This document shows positions 1 to 9,418 of a DNA stretch of 64,000 nt, in pieces. The stretch lies in NCBI GenBank assembly GCA_021201665.1, contig JAJQEO010000038.1, forward strand, positions 122,557-186,556, given 5' to 3'. The position numbers were made by a program, and so were the translations under genes. Numbering within the stretch: the stretch's first letter is position 1; every line of letters starts with the position of its first letter. The stretch is from Lachnospiraceae bacterium. GTDB lineage: Bacteria > Bacillota > Clostridia > Lachnospirales > Lachnospiraceae. A model generated the notes under the pieces. It ran no database searches, was not told where the DNA came from, and worked only from the letters and a program-made list of their open reading frames with translations.

Positions 1-165
1 ATGAGCAGGTACAGGCACTTCTGGCGGAGTAATAACAATTGACAATTAATCTGTGACAGAACATAGCAGGATACAGATCCTGACACAGTGTTACTTTATG
101 AGCTGTGATTTTACGATTGTGACTGTAATGATTCAGAACAGGAACCTGTGACACATAATGAATGC

Positions 166-197
166 AGCGGGCCGGGCCAATGCCCGGCCCGCTTTTC
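166..197 (+). terminator. GC-rich hairpin before permease genes
   Basis: Perfect 12-bp stem (AGCGGGCCGGGC, loop CAAT, complement) followed by TTTTC. It sits 20 bp upstream of the first permease start. In MsmEFG-type operons the binding-protein gene normally precedes the permeases, so this is probably a partial terminator that lets the upstream binding protein be made in excess. The 1-165 stretch shows no coding signal. Confidence 0.8.
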
Positions 198-217
198 TAT
201 GAAAGGGGGCCTCTTTT

Positions 218-1132
218 ATGGCAGGTCAGGCGGTGCAGACGACCGGGCAGAAGCGCGTGATGAAAAAGCAGACGCGGACAAACCTGATCGCTTATTCCTT
301 CATTGCGCCGAACTTTATCGGGTTCGCGGTCTTTACGCTGATTCCGATGGCGGCTTCCATTATTCTGGCTTTTTGTAACTGGGACGGCGTACACGCGGTT
401 ACCTTTGCCGGACTGGACAATTTTGCCAGCCTGACGAGCGACCGTGTTTTTATCGCAGCGTTTAAAAATACGATCGTATATACGGTAGCGGTGGTTCCGC
501 TGACGATGGTATGCGCGCTGGCGCTGGCAGTTTTGCTGAACCAGAAGATCCACTTCCGCAACTTTTTCCGTACGGTAGCCTTTTTCCCATACGTGGCGTC
601 CCTCGTGGCGGTGGCCGCTGTCTGGAACATGATTTTCAGCCCGAGCATGGGTCCGGTCAACATGATTCTCTCCAGCCTGGGCGTGAAAAACCTTCCGCGC
701 TGGGCGGCGGGCAAAGAGACGGCTATGTTGACGGTCGTCCTGTTTTCTGTCTGGAAAAACATGGGCTACTATATGGTGATTTTCCTCGCCGGCCTGCAGG
801 GCACCAGCCCGCAGCTGGAGGAGGCTGCCACACTTGACGGCGCGACCCGCTGGCAGGTGTTCTGGCATGTGGTGCTGCCGCAGCTGCGGCCGACCACCTT
901 CTTCGTGACAATCACGCTGACGATTGCCTCCTTCAAGGTGTACGACCAGATGTACATGATCACCCAGGGCGGCCCGGGCAACGCGACCATCACCCTCGTT
1001 TACTATATCTATAATGTGGCATTTGTGAATACTCCGAAATACGGCTACGCAAGCGCCATCGCCATGGTGCTGTTCGCGCTGGTGCTGATCGTGACGATCA
1101 TCCAGTTCCGTGGCTCATCCAGCAATGACTGA
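218..1132 (+). CDS. Sugar ABC transporter permease, MsmF/LplB type
   Basis: Integral membrane permease of a carbohydrate ABC importer (binding-protein-dependent transport inner-membrane family, MalF-like partner). The 304-residue protein has six hydrophobic segments and the cytoplasmic EAA loop near residue 205 (EEAATLDGATRW, then the conserved LPQLRP), which docks the ATPase. The ATG at 218 follows a strong GAAAGGGGG site. The next permease starts 14 bp after its stop, so the two form a heterodimer from one operon. The binding protein should be just off the left edge; no ATPase gene is linked, which is normal for this class because a shared MsmK-type ATPase serves several importers. The substrate is probably a uronate or pectic oligosaccharide, inferred only from the GH88/kdu genes downstream. 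Confidence 0.9.
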   Translation: MAGQAVQTTGQKRVMKKQTRTNLIAYSFIAPNFIGFAVFTLIPMAASIILAFCNWDGVHAVTFAGLDNFASLTSDRVFIAAFKNTIVYTVAVVPLTMVCALALAVLLNQKIHFRNFFRTVAFFPYVASLVAVAAVWNMIFSPSMGPVNMILSSLGVKNLPRWAAGKETAMLTVVLFSVWKNMGYYMVIFLAGLQGTSPQLEEAATLDGATRWQVFWHVVLPQLRPTTFFVTITLTIASFKVYDQMYMITQGGPGNATITLVYYIYNVAFVNTPKYGYASAIAMVLFALVLIVTIIQFRGSSSND

Positions 1133-1146
1133 AAGGAGGGGAGAGC

Positions 1147-2001
1147 ATGGCAAAAGAAGAAAAGCTTCATTCAAAAACAACTTCAAACCGCATCATGATG
1201 ACGATCATCTATGTAGTGCTGATTCTGCTGGCGTTCTTAATGCTGATCCCCTTCGTATGGATGCTTTCCGCGTCCCTGAAGCTGAACAAGGACGTGTTCG
1301 CGTTCCCGATTGAGTGGATCCCGTCGAATCCGCGCTGGAGAAACTATGTGGATATCTGGACTAAGATTCCGCTGCTCACCTTCATCAAAAACAGCGCGAA
1401 GCTGACCATCATCGTTACCTTACTGCAGCTGTTCACCTCAAGCTTTGCGGCGTATGCGTTCGCCAAGCTGAATTTCAAGGGCAAAAACGTGCTGTTCCTC
1501 GGCTACATAGCGACCATCGCCGTGCCGTGGCAGGCGTACATGGTGCCGCAGTTTATGATGATGCGCTCCTGGCATCTCAACAATACGCACCTGGCGATCA
1601 TCTGCCTGCAGGCATTTTCCGCCTTCGGCGTGTTCCTGATGAAGCAGTTCTATGAGGGCGTACCTGATGAACTATGCGAGGCGGCCCGGATCGACGGCCT
1701 CTCCGAGTACGGTATCTGGATGCGGATCATGCTGCCGCTCTCCAAGCCGGCTCTCTCTACGCTGACGATCTTCACCTTCGTCAACACGTGGAACGACTTC
1801 CTCGGACCATTGATCTATCTGACCAAGACCGAGCTGAAGACGATCCAGATCGGCCTGCGTATGTTCATCAGCCAGTACTCTGCCGAGTACGGCCTGATCA
1901 TGGCAGCATCCATCATAGCGCTGATTCCGGTGCTGATCATCTTCCTCTCCCTGCAGAAATACTTCGTTCAGGGCGTGGCGTCCACCGGTATCAAGGGATA
2001 A
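1147..2001 (+). CDS. Sugar ABC transporter permease, MsmG type
   Basis: Second membrane subunit (MalG-like) of the same carbohydrate importer. The 284-residue protein has an N-terminal cytoplasmic stretch, six hydrophobic segments, and an EAA motif near residue 177 (LCEAARIDGLSEYGIW followed by LPLSKPAL). The C-terminus ends in the typical QKYFVQGVASTGIKG, as in many CUT1 permeases. The start at 1147 has GGAGGGGAGAGC just upstream and lies 14 bp after the preceding stop. A strong intrinsic terminator follows at 2053-2088, which closes the operon. Confidence 0.9.
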   Translation: MAKEEKLHSKTTSNRIMMTIIYVVLILLAFLMLIPFVWMLSASLKLNKDVFAFPIEWIPSNPRWRNYVDIWTKIPLLTFIKNSAKLTIIVTLLQLFTSSFAAYAFAKLNFKGKNVLFLGYIATIAVPWQAYMVPQFMMMRSWHLNNTHLAIICLQAFSAFGVFLMKQFYEGVPDELCEAARIDGLSEYGIWMRIMLPLSKPALSTLTIFTFVNTWNDFLGPLIYLTKTELKTIQIGLRMFISQYSAEYGLIMAASIIALIPVLIIFLSLQKYFVQGVASTGIKG

Positions 2002-2052
2002 TTTTTCGGCACGAATATTTTATGCAGATTAATTTTCACTGCGTATACAAAA

Positions 2053-2088
2053 ACACCCGAAAGCCAATTATAAGCTTTCGGGTGTTTT
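2053..2088 (+). terminator. Rho-independent terminator
   Basis: Inverted repeat ACACCCGAAAGC / GCTTTCGGGTGT separated by about 9 nt, flanked by AAAA and TTTT so that it could act in both directions. It ends the sugar permease operon 50 bp after the stop. Confidence 0.85.
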
Positions 2089-2159
2089 GACTTCTTGGCC
2101 CTGATATGGTTCACACAACCAGAATTGAAACAGAATGCGTGATTGTGTTAAAAAACAAA

Positions 2160-2188
2160 TTGACAGTATCCCCTTTATTTGTTAGTAT
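2160..2188 (+). promoter_or_regulatory. Sigma-A promoter for amino-acid ABC genes
   Basis: TTGACA at 2160-2165, 17 nt, then TAGTAT at 2183-2188, about 60 bp before the binding-protein start at 2250. It follows the terminator of the previous operon, so the amino-acid transporter is an independent unit. Confidence 0.65.
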
Positions 2189-2249
2189 AAGCGTGGTTTA
2201 GCGTACTACAGTGATAGCACACGAAAGCAAATGGATGGAGGAGATTACT

Positions 2250-3107
2250 ATGAAAAAACGATTTATGGCAGGAGCGATTGCTGCAGCACTGGCAGCGTCT
2301 ATGACACTGGGCAGTGTCAGCATGGCAGACGAGAGGACGACCTTTACTGTAGGATTTGATGCGGAATATCCGCCGTACGGCTACATGGACGACGACGGCG
2401 AGTATACCGGATTCGATCTGGAGCTGGCGCAGGCCGTCTGCGACCTGTTAGGCTGGGAGCTGATCAAGACTCCGATTGACTGGGATTCCAAGGATCTGGA
2501 ACTGGAGTCCGGCTCGATTGACTGCATCTGGAGCGGGTTTACGATCAATGGACGCGAGGACAATTACGCATGGTCTTATCCGTACGTGGACAACAGCCAG
2601 GTGATCGTAGTGGCTGAGGATTCCGGAATTGCCAGTCTGGACGACCTGGCGGGCAAGATCGTCGGCGTACAGGCAGCTTCGGCGGCACTTGAACTCCTGA
2701 GCGAGGGCGGCGACCAGGCGGATCTGGCGGCAACCTTCGGCACTCTGCAGGAATTCGCAGATTACAATACGGCATTTGTAGAGCTGCAGGCGGGCAGCAT
2801 CGACGCAGTTGCGATGGATGTCGGCGTAGCGCAGTACCAGATCAAGGAAAAGGAAGGCTATATTATTCTGGATGAGGAACTGAATTCTGAGCAGTACGGT
2901 GTTGGCTTCCGCCTGGATGATGAGGAGCTGCGCGACACGGTAAACGAAGCATTGCTTGCGCTGGTAGAGGACGGCACTGTGGCGGAGCTGGCTGAGAAGT
3001 ACGAGCTGAGCGACATGGTCTGCCTGGGTGAGGGCATCCTTGACGAGGCCGGGACTGAGATCGGGACAGAGGCAGCAGAGACTGAAACTGAGACAGCCGC
3101 AGAGTAA
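2250..3107 (+). CDS. Amino-acid ABC transporter substrate-binding protein
   Basis: Family 3 solute-binding protein (polar amino-acid/cystine type), 285 residues. It has a Sec signal peptide (MKKRFMAG, a hydrophobic core, cleavage near SMA/DE) followed by the family signature GFDAEYPPYGYMDDDGEYTG and a later VQAASAALELL segment in the hinge region. The start at 2250 follows GGAGGAGATTACT. There is no Cys after the signal core, so the usual lipobox that anchors such proteins in Gram-positive cells is missing. The C-terminal tail is Glu/Thr-rich (about 20 residues of T, E, A, G). Permease and ATPase genes follow at 3409 and 4235, so the ligand is an amino acid; which one cannot be read from the sequence. 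Confidence 0.88.
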   Translation: MKKRFMAGAIAAALAASMTLGSVSMADERTTFTVGFDAEYPPYGYMDDDGEYTGFDLELAQAVCDLLGWELIKTPIDWDSKDLELESGSIDCIWSGFTINGREDNYAWSYPYVDNSQVIVVAEDSGIASLDDLAGKIVGVQAASAALELLSEGGDQADLAATFGTLQEFADYNTAFVELQAGSIDAVAMDVGVAQYQIKEKEGYIILDEELNSEQYGVGFRLDDEELRDTVNEALLALVEDGTVAELAEKYELSDMVCLGEGILDEAGTEIGTEAAETETETAAE

Positions 3108-3150
3108 AAATATAAAGGCTGGCCGTAGAGGAGTAAGTGTGATAAGATAA

Positions 3151-3181
3151 GGGCATCTCGTAATTACAGGATGCCCTTCTT
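3151..3181 (+). terminator. Terminator between binding protein and permease
   Basis: GGGCATC / GATGCCC stem with a 12-nt loop, followed by TTCTTT. It is placed between the binding-protein gene and its permease, so it likely sets a stoichiometric excess of the binding protein. Confidence 0.75.
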
Positions 3182-3290
3182 TATGCGCGGGGCTGCGAGA
3201 GGAGTTTTTCCGGCTGCTGCCGGACGCAGCCCGCGCGGGCGAGCAGGGGAGAGGTCTCCCTGCTCAATTTCCCTGCGAAGCATGAAAGGA
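3180..3290 (+). repeat. Dispersed intergenic repeat, family 2 copy 1
   Basis: A GC-rich palindromic element starting TTTATGCGCGGGGCTGCGAG and containing CCGGCTGCTGCCGG and CGCAGCCCGCGCGGGCGAGC. A close copy in the same orientation is at 49905-50005. Both lie directly after a gene end and contain several nested hairpins. The rest of the 3108-3408 gap holds no gene. Confidence 0.7.
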
Positions 3291-3408
3291 AGATGCCGTG
3301 AGTGCCAGATGTCTTCAGAATATCTGACCGCAAGGCAGCTAAAGGGGCATCGCTCTTGATGAAAAACAAAAATGAGAAATAAGTTGTAGTGCGTACAGAG
3401 GTGAGATT

Positions 3409-4059
3409 ATGAAATTTTCAGTAATGCTGAGTCAGCTGAGCAGCGGCATGCTTCGGTCCATGGGGATTTTTGCGCTGACTCTGATTTTTTCCCTGCCGCT
3501 GGGTCTTTTGATTTCCTTCGGCAGGATGTCAAAAAATACGGTGCTGCGCACGATTATGAAATTATACATATCCATCATGCGGGGGACGCCCCTGATGCTG
3601 CAGCTGCTGGTCGTCTATTTCGGCCCTTATTATCTGTTCGGCATGAAAATAGGGGGCACCTACCGGTTTACGGCTATTATCATCGGATTTTCTTTGAACT
3701 ACGCGGCTTATTTCGCCGAGATTTACCGCGCGGGCATCGAGTCCATGCCCGCCGGCCAGTATGAGGCCGCGCAGGTGCTCGGCTACGGAAGGCTGTCCTG
3801 CTTTTTCCGGATTATTTTTCCGCAGGTGATCAAGCGGATCCTTCCGTCCGTGACGAATGAGGTCATCACGCTGGTGAAGGATACTTCGCTGAGCTTTTCT
3901 CTGGCCTATGCGGAGATGTTTACGATTGCGAAACAGATCGCGGCCTCCCAGACGACCTTTATGCCGTTTGTGGTGGCGGCAGTCTTTTATTATGTCTTCA
4001 ACCTGCTCGTGGCAGTAGTGATGGAGCAGATTGAGAAGCGGCTGAATTACTACCAGTAA
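3409..4059 (+). CDS. Amino-acid ABC transporter permease
   Basis: Membrane subunit of a polar amino-acid importer (HisM/GlnP-type), 216 residues with about five hydrophobic spans. Diagnostic features are the RGTPLMLQL motif near residue 64 and the EAA-type segment SMPAGQYEAAQVLGYGRLSCFF near residue 107. GAGGTGATT precedes the ATG. Its partner binding protein is at 2250 and the ATPase at 4235. The single permease probably forms a homodimer. Confidence 0.92.
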   Translation: MKFSVMLSQLSSGMLRSMGIFALTLIFSLPLGLLISFGRMSKNTVLRTIMKLYISIMRGTPLMLQLLVVYFGPYYLFGMKIGGTYRFTAIIIGFSLNYAAYFAEIYRAGIESMPAGQYEAAQVLGYGRLSCFFRIIFPQVIKRILPSVTNEVITLVKDTSLSFSLAYAEMFTIAKQIAASQTTFMPFVVAAVFYYVFNLLVAVVMEQIEKRLNYYQ

Positions 4060-4234
4060 TCAGGACCATATAAGGGCACTGCGCGTCAGGGACAGGTGTT
4101 TTGCCATAGAAGGAAGCGGAGTCTGGATTCGTGGATGTCTGTTTCGCAGCGACCGCTGGGAAGAGACGAAGCAGGGAAAAATCCGCAGCGGCAGTCTTTT
4201 GGGAAATTGAATTATAAGATAGGGGCGGTGTAAA

Positions 4235-4993
4235 ATGAAAATCCTGGAAATGAACCATATTCAAAAGCAATTCGATGGCCTGGAGGTGATTCATGATATT
4301 TCTCTTTCAGTGAGCGAGGGCGAGATTCTGTCGATCATCGGCCCATCCGGTTCGGGCAAATCGACGCTTCTGCGCTGCGCGACGATGCTGGAGCAGATTG
4401 ACGGAGGGGAAATCCTGTATATGGGGGAAAAATCCGCCTGGGTGGAGCCGGACGGAAAGCGGGTTTATCCGAAAGGCGCCGCCGCAAAAAAGGTACATTC
4501 CTATTTCGGCCTGGTCTTTCAAAATTTCAACCTGTTTCCGCATTTTTCGGTGCTGAAAAATATTACGGATGCACCGATTACTTTGCAGAAACGTCCGAAG
4601 GACGAGGTTTACGCAGAGGCGCGGGCACTTTTGCAGAAGATGGGACTGGCAGACAAAGAAAAAGCCTATCCCTGCCAGCTCTCCGGCGGGCAGTGCCAGA
4701 GAGTCGCGATCGCGCGTGCCCTCGCGCTGAATCCGAAGATCCTGTTTTTTGATGAACCGACCTCGGCGCTGGATCCGGAGCTGACCGGCGAGGTGCTGAA
4801 GGTCATCAAATCTCTGGCAGATCTGCAGATCACGATGGTGATTGTAACCCATGAGATGTCCTTTGCCCGCGATATTTCTGACCGGGTGATTTTCATGGAT
4901 AAGGGTGTTGTGGCGCTCGAAGGCCGTCCGGACGAGGTTTTCGATGCCGATCATGTGCGCATCCGGGAGTTTCTGGGGAAATTTGGGCGGTAA
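4235..4993 (+). CDS. Amino-acid ABC transporter ATP-binding protein
   Basis: Cytoplasmic ATPase of the amino-acid importer (GlnQ/HisP type), 252 residues. Walker A is GPSGSGKST at about 35-43, the ABC signature LSGGQ at about 149-153, Walker [13 protein letters not shown] near 169, and the switch His in VTHEMSFA. Residues 75-100 carry a small insertion ([20 protein letters not shown]) compared with the shortest family members. AGGGGCGG precedes the start. It is the third gene of the importer; a 175-bp gap separates it from the permease. Confidence 0.93.
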   Translation: MKILEMNHIQKQFDGLEVIHDISLSVSEGEILSIIGPSGSGKSTLLRCATMLEQIDGGEILYMGEKSAWVEPDGKRVYPKGAAAKKVHSYFGLVFQNFNLFPHFSVLKNITDAPITLQKRPKDEVYAEARALLQKMGLADKEKAYPCQLSGGQCQRVAIARALALNPKILFFDEPTSALDPELTGEVLKVIKSLADLQITMVIVTHEMSFARDISDRVIFMDKGVVALEGRPDEVFDADHVRIREFLGKFGR

Positions 4994-5330
4994 GTCAAAT
5001 ACTCCGATGCAAGCATCAGGGTATTTGACCCTCGCGGCATCTACACTTCGTTTCGGTCGGCGCTAAGCGAACGTCCACTGGGTCTACGCTTCGCTCCGGT
5101 CGGTCCTGAACGTGTGCCACTGGCACACAGGACCGTTCAGCACCGCCAAATATCCGTGCAAGCTATGTCATAAGGTGTCAGCTATGTCGACGGATTCCTT
5201 ATGACTCCGACTACTTGGCTCGTTGCTTCGCGGGAATAAAGACGAAAGTGTTTTAGCAAGAGAAAAAATTGCGCTTCTGCAAGAAGAAAGCAGTATTTAT
5301 GCGTAAAAAACAGCGTTTAATCTGAAAAAC
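4994..5330. other. Gene-free stretch with nested palindromes
   Basis: No plausible gene. It opens with an inverted repeat GTCAAATAC / GTATTTGAC right after the ATPase stop (probable terminator). Further palindromes follow, including GTGTGCCACTGGCACAC and GGTCCTGAACG / CGTTCAG near 5110-5140. It looks like another composite of short intergenic repeats. Confidence 0.5.
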
Positions 5331-5476
5331 GAAACTATTCTGGATTGCACCCCGCATTTGCTGCGAGGTGCGTAGAAAATATATAGCATATGGGGAAAAG
5401 CCCTTGCCGGGTTAAGCCCCTCGCCGGGTGGCATCCCACACTGCATGCGGGATAACCCCCATAACTGTGAAGTCAC
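5331..5476 (+). repeat. Degenerate copy of TIR-bounded intergenic element
   Basis: Begins AAACTATTCTGGATTGCACC, contains the CCGCATTTGCTGCGAGGTGCG palindrome half and the internal module TCGCCGGGTGGCATCCCAC, and ends near CATAACTGTGAAG. It is related to the better copies at 10270-10371 and 42763-42937 but has diverged ends. It lies directly upstream of the GH88 gene. Confidence 0.6.
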
Positions 5477-5509
5477 GAAAAAACAATATTTGGGGAGGTG
5501 GCAGCGAGT

Positions 5510-7000
5510 ATGACAGATTTTAGCAGCCGAAGCCTGAACGATAGAACTATGAATGACCCTGCTTTTCAGAACAGACGGCAGATTACAGATAAAGAGGCGC
5601 ATCTTGCCCTGAATCTGGCAGTGGAGCAGGTGAGAAGAAACCTCCCGCTCTACATGGACCATTGCCAGAACCACTCCAGCGTCAACGGGATTTACCCAGC
5701 CTGTGACAATGTGCAGTGGACCTGCGGCTTCTGGCCGGGAGAGATCTGGCTGGCCTGGGAGCATGTGTGCGGTGCGGACAGTTCAGATACAAAAAATCTG
5801 AGGCAGGCGGGCGCAGGCATGAAGAAAGATTTGGATGAGTGTATTGCAGGGCAGGAAGAATCTTCTGCCGACAGCCTGTCCGCATGCGCATCCGAATATG
5901 CTGAGGAATTCCGCGCGGCGGCCATGAAGCTCTCAGAGAGCTTTGAATACCGGATTGAGAATAAGATCGAGGTTGATCATCACGATATGGGCTTTTTGTA
6001 CACGCCCTCCTGTGTGGCGGCGTGGAAGCTGACGGGCGACGAAAAAGCGAGAAAAGCCGCCATTCTGGCAGCAGACCAGCTGATGACCCGTTTTCAGGAG
6101 AAGGGCGAATTTTTCCAGGCCTGGGGAAAGCTGGGCGAGCCGGGGACCTATCGGTATATCATTGACTGTCTGATGAATCTGCCCCTCCTTTATTGGGCAA
6201 GTGAGACGACCGGCGATCTCCGCTATCAGGAAGCGGCCCGCAGACACATCACGACCTGCATGCGCTATTCCTTCCGGGCGGACGGCTCCACCTACCATAC
6301 CTTTTTTATGAACCAGGACGGGACTCCCTCGCACGGCGAAACCTGTCAGGGCTATAAGGATGACAGCTTCTGGGCCAGAGGCCAGGCCTGGGGCGTCTAT
6401 GGAAGTGTGCTGAGCTATCGTTACGATCCGAAGCCGGAATACCTGGAGATCTTTCATCGGGCGCTGGATTTCTACCTGTCCCGACTGCCGGAGGATCTGG
6501 TGCCGTACTGGGACATGGTTTTTTCAGATGGCAGCGGCGAGCCCCGGGATTCTTCATCAGCCGCAATAGTGGCCTGCGGCCTGTTGGAAGCGCGGCGGTA
6601 CCTGCCGCAGAAAGAGGCCAAAAAATGCGAAGCACTTGCGAGACAGATGCTTTATTCACTGACGGAAAACTATACGGTCTGGGGCGGGCGGTGTTTACCG
6701 GAAACAGATGGCAAAGCTGGCGGGGATGCATCAGATGAGAGATTTGATAAAGAGCCTGGCGGGAAATCTGACGAGAAGCTGGCTGGTACGTTTGACGATG
6801 AAGACACCGTAAAGACCGTGAAAATTCAAAACAAGGATATGATTCCGGGCGCGGGACTTTTGCTTCATGGGACCTACAGCAAGAAGAGTCCCTATAATAC
6901 CTGCACCGAGGAAGGCGTGGACGAGTATACCAGCTGGGGCGATTATTTCTATATGGAAGCCCTGACCCGGCTGACGAGAGACTGGAAAAGTTACTGGTAA
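5510..7000 (+). CDS. GH88 unsaturated glucuronyl hydrolase
   Basis: Predicted to release 4,5-unsaturated uronic acid from the non-reducing end of lyase-made oligosaccharides in the cytoplasm. The (alpha/alpha)6 barrel motifs are visible: HHDMGFLYTPS near residue 155 and IIDCLMNLPLLYW near 215 carry the two family Asp residues, and GYKDDSFWARGQAWGVYG follows near 285. At 496 residues it is about 100 longer than usual. The excess lies in two hydrophilic inserts: about residues 84-130 (Ser/Glu/Ala-rich) and about 400-445 (Gly/Asp/Lys/Glu-rich). ATG 5510 was chosen over GTG 5498 because GGGAGG needs the extra spacing. With DUF2264, KduI and KduD downstream, the product would be fed to 2-keto-3-deoxygluconate. 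GH105 is the alternative assignment. Confidence 0.85.
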   Translation: MTDFSSRSLNDRTMNDPAFQNRRQITDKEAHLALNLAVEQVRRNLPLYMDHCQNHSSVNGIYPACDNVQWTCGFWPGEIWLAWEHVCGADSSDTKNLRQAGAGMKKDLDECIAGQEESSADSLSACASEYAEEFRAAAMKLSESFEYRIENKIEVDHHDMGFLYTPSCVAAWKLTGDEKARKAAILAADQLMTRFQEKGEFFQAWGKLGEPGTYRYIIDCLMNLPLLYWASETTGDLRYQEAARRHITTCMRYSFRADGSTYHTFFMNQDGTPSHGETCQGYKDDSFWARGQAWGVYGSVLSYRYDPKPEYLEIFHRALDFYLSRLPEDLVPYWDMVFSDGSGEPRDSSSAAIVACGLLEARRYLPQKEAKKCEALARQMLYSLTENYTVWGGRCLPETDGKAGGDASDERFDKEPGGKSDEKLAGTFDDEDTVKTVKIQNKDMIPGAGLLLHGTYSKKSPYNTCTEEGVDEYTSWGDYFYMEALTRLTRDWKSYW

Positions 7001-7184
7001 AAATCGGGATTTGCTCTTTCCTTTCCGGGCGTGAGAGGGTATAATGTTTAAGAAGATCGCCGAAAAAGGGATCGTTGTGTATGACAGGGAAGGAACGTAT
7101 GTGTGATATCAGGCTTTTCAGACGTGCCTGGCTGGATTTCAGAAAGATAATGTAAGAGAAAAATGTATAAGAGGAAAATGTAAT

Positions 7185-9029
7185 ATGAAACGCTATCATT
7201 ACACCGAAAACGATTTCGCAACGAAAAAGGCCGCGCAAGAGTCGCTTCTTCGTCTGCTGAAGCCGCTGCTGCCTTTTTATACAGAAGGCTGTGCGAGGCT
7301 TGAAATCGGTGTGACAAGTGCACATTATGAGGACGACTCCGTTCCGATGGAGGCGTTTGCCCGTCCTCTGTGGGGGCTGGCTCCGTTCTGGGCCGGCGGC
7401 GGACGGTCGCAGGATAGCGGGAGGATTTCCAAAAAGACAGAAGTAAATTCTGGCAGCGGCAATGCCCTGAGTTCTGTGACTGACCTTTCTGGAGGCAGTT
7501 CCTCGAACTCTGAGACGGAATATGCAAAGGACAGCTTCGAATCAATTTACCCCGCCGGTCTGGCTGCCGGAACGGATCCGGAAAATCCGGAATACTGGCA
7601 TACCTGCCGGGACTTTGACCAGAAATTCTGCGAGATGGCGGCGATCGCCTATGCGATGCTGCTTTCCCCGGAGATTGTATGGGAGCCGCTCTCAGACAAA
7701 GCAAAGAGCGACCTGTGCGAGTGGCTCTGGGAGATCAACCGCCACGAATGCTGCGCATGCAACTGGCAGTGGTTCGCGATTGTGACGAACCTTGCGCTGA
7801 AGGTGCGGGGCATGCCCTACAGCCGGGAGCGTATGGAATCCGGTCTGGCGATGCTGGAGGATTATTATGACGCGGGAGGCTGGTACCGCGACGGCAATGG
7901 CGGGGACAAGGATTATTATAATCCGTTCGTCATGGTTTCCTACGGCCTGCTCTACGCTATGTTTATGGAAAAGGAAGAGCCGGAGCGCTGTGCGCGCTTT
8001 CGCCAGAGAGCGATTGATTTCGCACAGGACTATCAGTACTGGTTCGCGGATGACGGGGCTTCGATTGCCTACGGCCGGTCAATGACCTATCGTTTCGCGC
8101 AGGGCGGATTCTGGGCGTTTGCCCTTTTGAGTGGTACACAGGTGCTGCCGATGCCGGTGATCAAAGGGATTCTCTCTAGGCACCTTGCCTGGTGGATGAA
8201 CCAGCCGATCTATGACAATGCCGGTATCCTGACCATCGGCTACGCGTATCCGAACCTGCAGATGTCCGAAAGCTACAATGCGCCGGGATCCCCCTACTGG
8301 GCGCTGCTGGCGTTTGCCTTTCTCGCCCTGCCGGATGATCATTCTTACTGGACATGCGAATGCGCGCCGATGCCGGAGCTTGAGACTTTACATTATCTGG
8401 AACACGCCGGGATGCTCCTGCAGCGAGACCGCAGCGGCAGCAACGTGGTTGCGCTGGTGCCTGGGCGCCTGCATTCAGACGGGCACAGCCACACGATGGA
8501 AAAATACGCGAAATTCGCTTATTCTTCCCGATTCGGCTTCAGCATTTCCCGGTCACAGCTGACCCTGTACGAATGCGCGCCGGACAACATCCTGACCTTC
8601 GAAATCAACGGCCGCTTTTATTCCAGAAACACGACCGAAGAAGGCTATACCATCGGCTCGGATGGGATCCGTTGCAAGTGGTCGCCCGTGGTCGGCATTA
8701 TGGTCGAGACCGAAATCCGCCCGACTGAAAAAGGGCATATCCGGGCGCATCGGATCGTCTGCGAGATCGAATGCACGGCATACGACGCAGGATTTGCGAT
8801 TCGTGTCAGTCCATTAGATTTTTTTCAGAAAGAGGACGGACCATCCGCCACAGCCGTATGTCAGGGAGATTATTGTACAGTTTCTTCCCTTTTGGGCGGC
8901 GGACACGGCCAGGTGCTCACCCCCGATCCGAATACCAATCTGATCGCGCCGAAAACCGTGATCCCGATGGCAGTCTACAAGATCAGGAAGGGGACACAGA
9001 CGATTCGGACGGAAGTCTGCTACCTGTAA
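7185..9029 (+). CDS. DUF2264 domain protein
   Basis: A 614-residue protein matching the DUF2264 family, which is found beside uronate and polysaccharide genes and predicted to adopt an alpha/alpha barrel plus a beta-sandwich. Recognisable stretches are PLWGLAPFWAGGG near residue 65, NNWQWF-like CACNWQWFAIVTNL near 200, GGWYRDGNGGDKDYYNPFV near 232, and HSHTMEKYAKFAYSSRFGFS near 431. Residues about 80-120 form a Ser/Gly/Asn-rich insert (QDSGRISKKTEVNSG and following). GAGGAAAATGTAAT precedes the ATG. No catalytic assignment can be made; a role in uronate-oligosaccharide breakdown follows from its place between GH88 and kduI. Confidence 0.8.
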   Translation: MKRYHYTENDFATKKAAQESLLRLLKPLLPFYTEGCARLEIGVTSAHYEDDSVPMEAFARPLWGLAPFWAGGGRSQDSGRISKKTEVNSGSGNALSSVTDLSGGSSSNSETEYAKDSFESIYPAGLAAGTDPENPEYWHTCRDFDQKFCEMAAIAYAMLLSPEIVWEPLSDKAKSDLCEWLWEINRHECCACNWQWFAIVTNLALKVRGMPYSRERMESGLAMLEDYYDAGGWYRDGNGGDKDYYNPFVMVSYGLLYAMFMEKEEPERCARFRQRAIDFAQDYQYWFADDGASIAYGRSMTYRFAQGGFWAFALLSGTQVLPMPVIKGILSRHLAWWMNQPIYDNAGILTIGYAYPNLQMSESYNAPGSPYWALLAFAFLALPDDHSYWTCECAPMPELETLHYLEHAGMLLQRDRSGSNVVALVPGRLHSDGHSHTMEKYAKFAYSSRFGFSISRSQLTLYECAPDNILTFEINGRFYSRNTTEEGYTIGSDGIRCKWSPVVGIMVETEIRPTEKGHIRAHRIVCEIECTAYDAGFAIRVSPLDFFQKEDGPSATAVCQGDYCTVSSLLGGGHGQVLTPDPNTNLIAPKTVIPMAVYKIRKGTQTIRTEVCYL

Positions 9030-9134
9030 AAATTTATCTGCCAGAACAGCAGACCACAGATCCGTTCTGTTTGCCTTGCTATCGATACGTGCCTGTGCAC
9101 CTGATTTAGAGCGTAAAACCAGACATCAGACAAG

Positions 9135-9206
9135 GTATTAAACAAATCATTAAACAAAGCGTTAAACAAAGCATTAAAAAAAGCGTTAAACAAAGCATTA
9201 AACAAA
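9135..9206 (+). repeat. Six 12-bp tandem repeats
   Basis: Six consecutive 12-bp units of the form GCATTAAACAAA with a few substitutions (GTATTAAACAAA, TCATTAAACAAA, GCGTTAAACAAA). It lies in the 389-bp gap before kduI; the rest of the gap shows no gene. Confidence 0.9.
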
Positions 9207-9418
9207 ACATGCATCATCGGAGCCTGATAAGCAGTGTCTGTTTTTACAGAGAAAATGGTTTTGAAATAGGTCGATCGAAGGCGTGAAAGGTATATAAGAA
9301 ATCGATGTATCATCGATTTCTTATATAGACACAACATTACATAACCACAAAAGGAAACACGAGGAATGAAACAGCAAATGCTTCCTTCCTTCCAAAACAG
9401 AGAAAGGGGATAAGAAAA

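Noticed and set aside
4994..5330. A structured RNA or riboswitch in the palindrome-rich gap
   Set aside because: The palindromes look like joined intergenic repeats, and no known aptamer core was recognised.
9020..9337. A minus-strand ORF with repeated LFNA peptides
   Set aside because: The repeat peptides come from the 12-bp tandem DNA repeats; there is no ribosome site.
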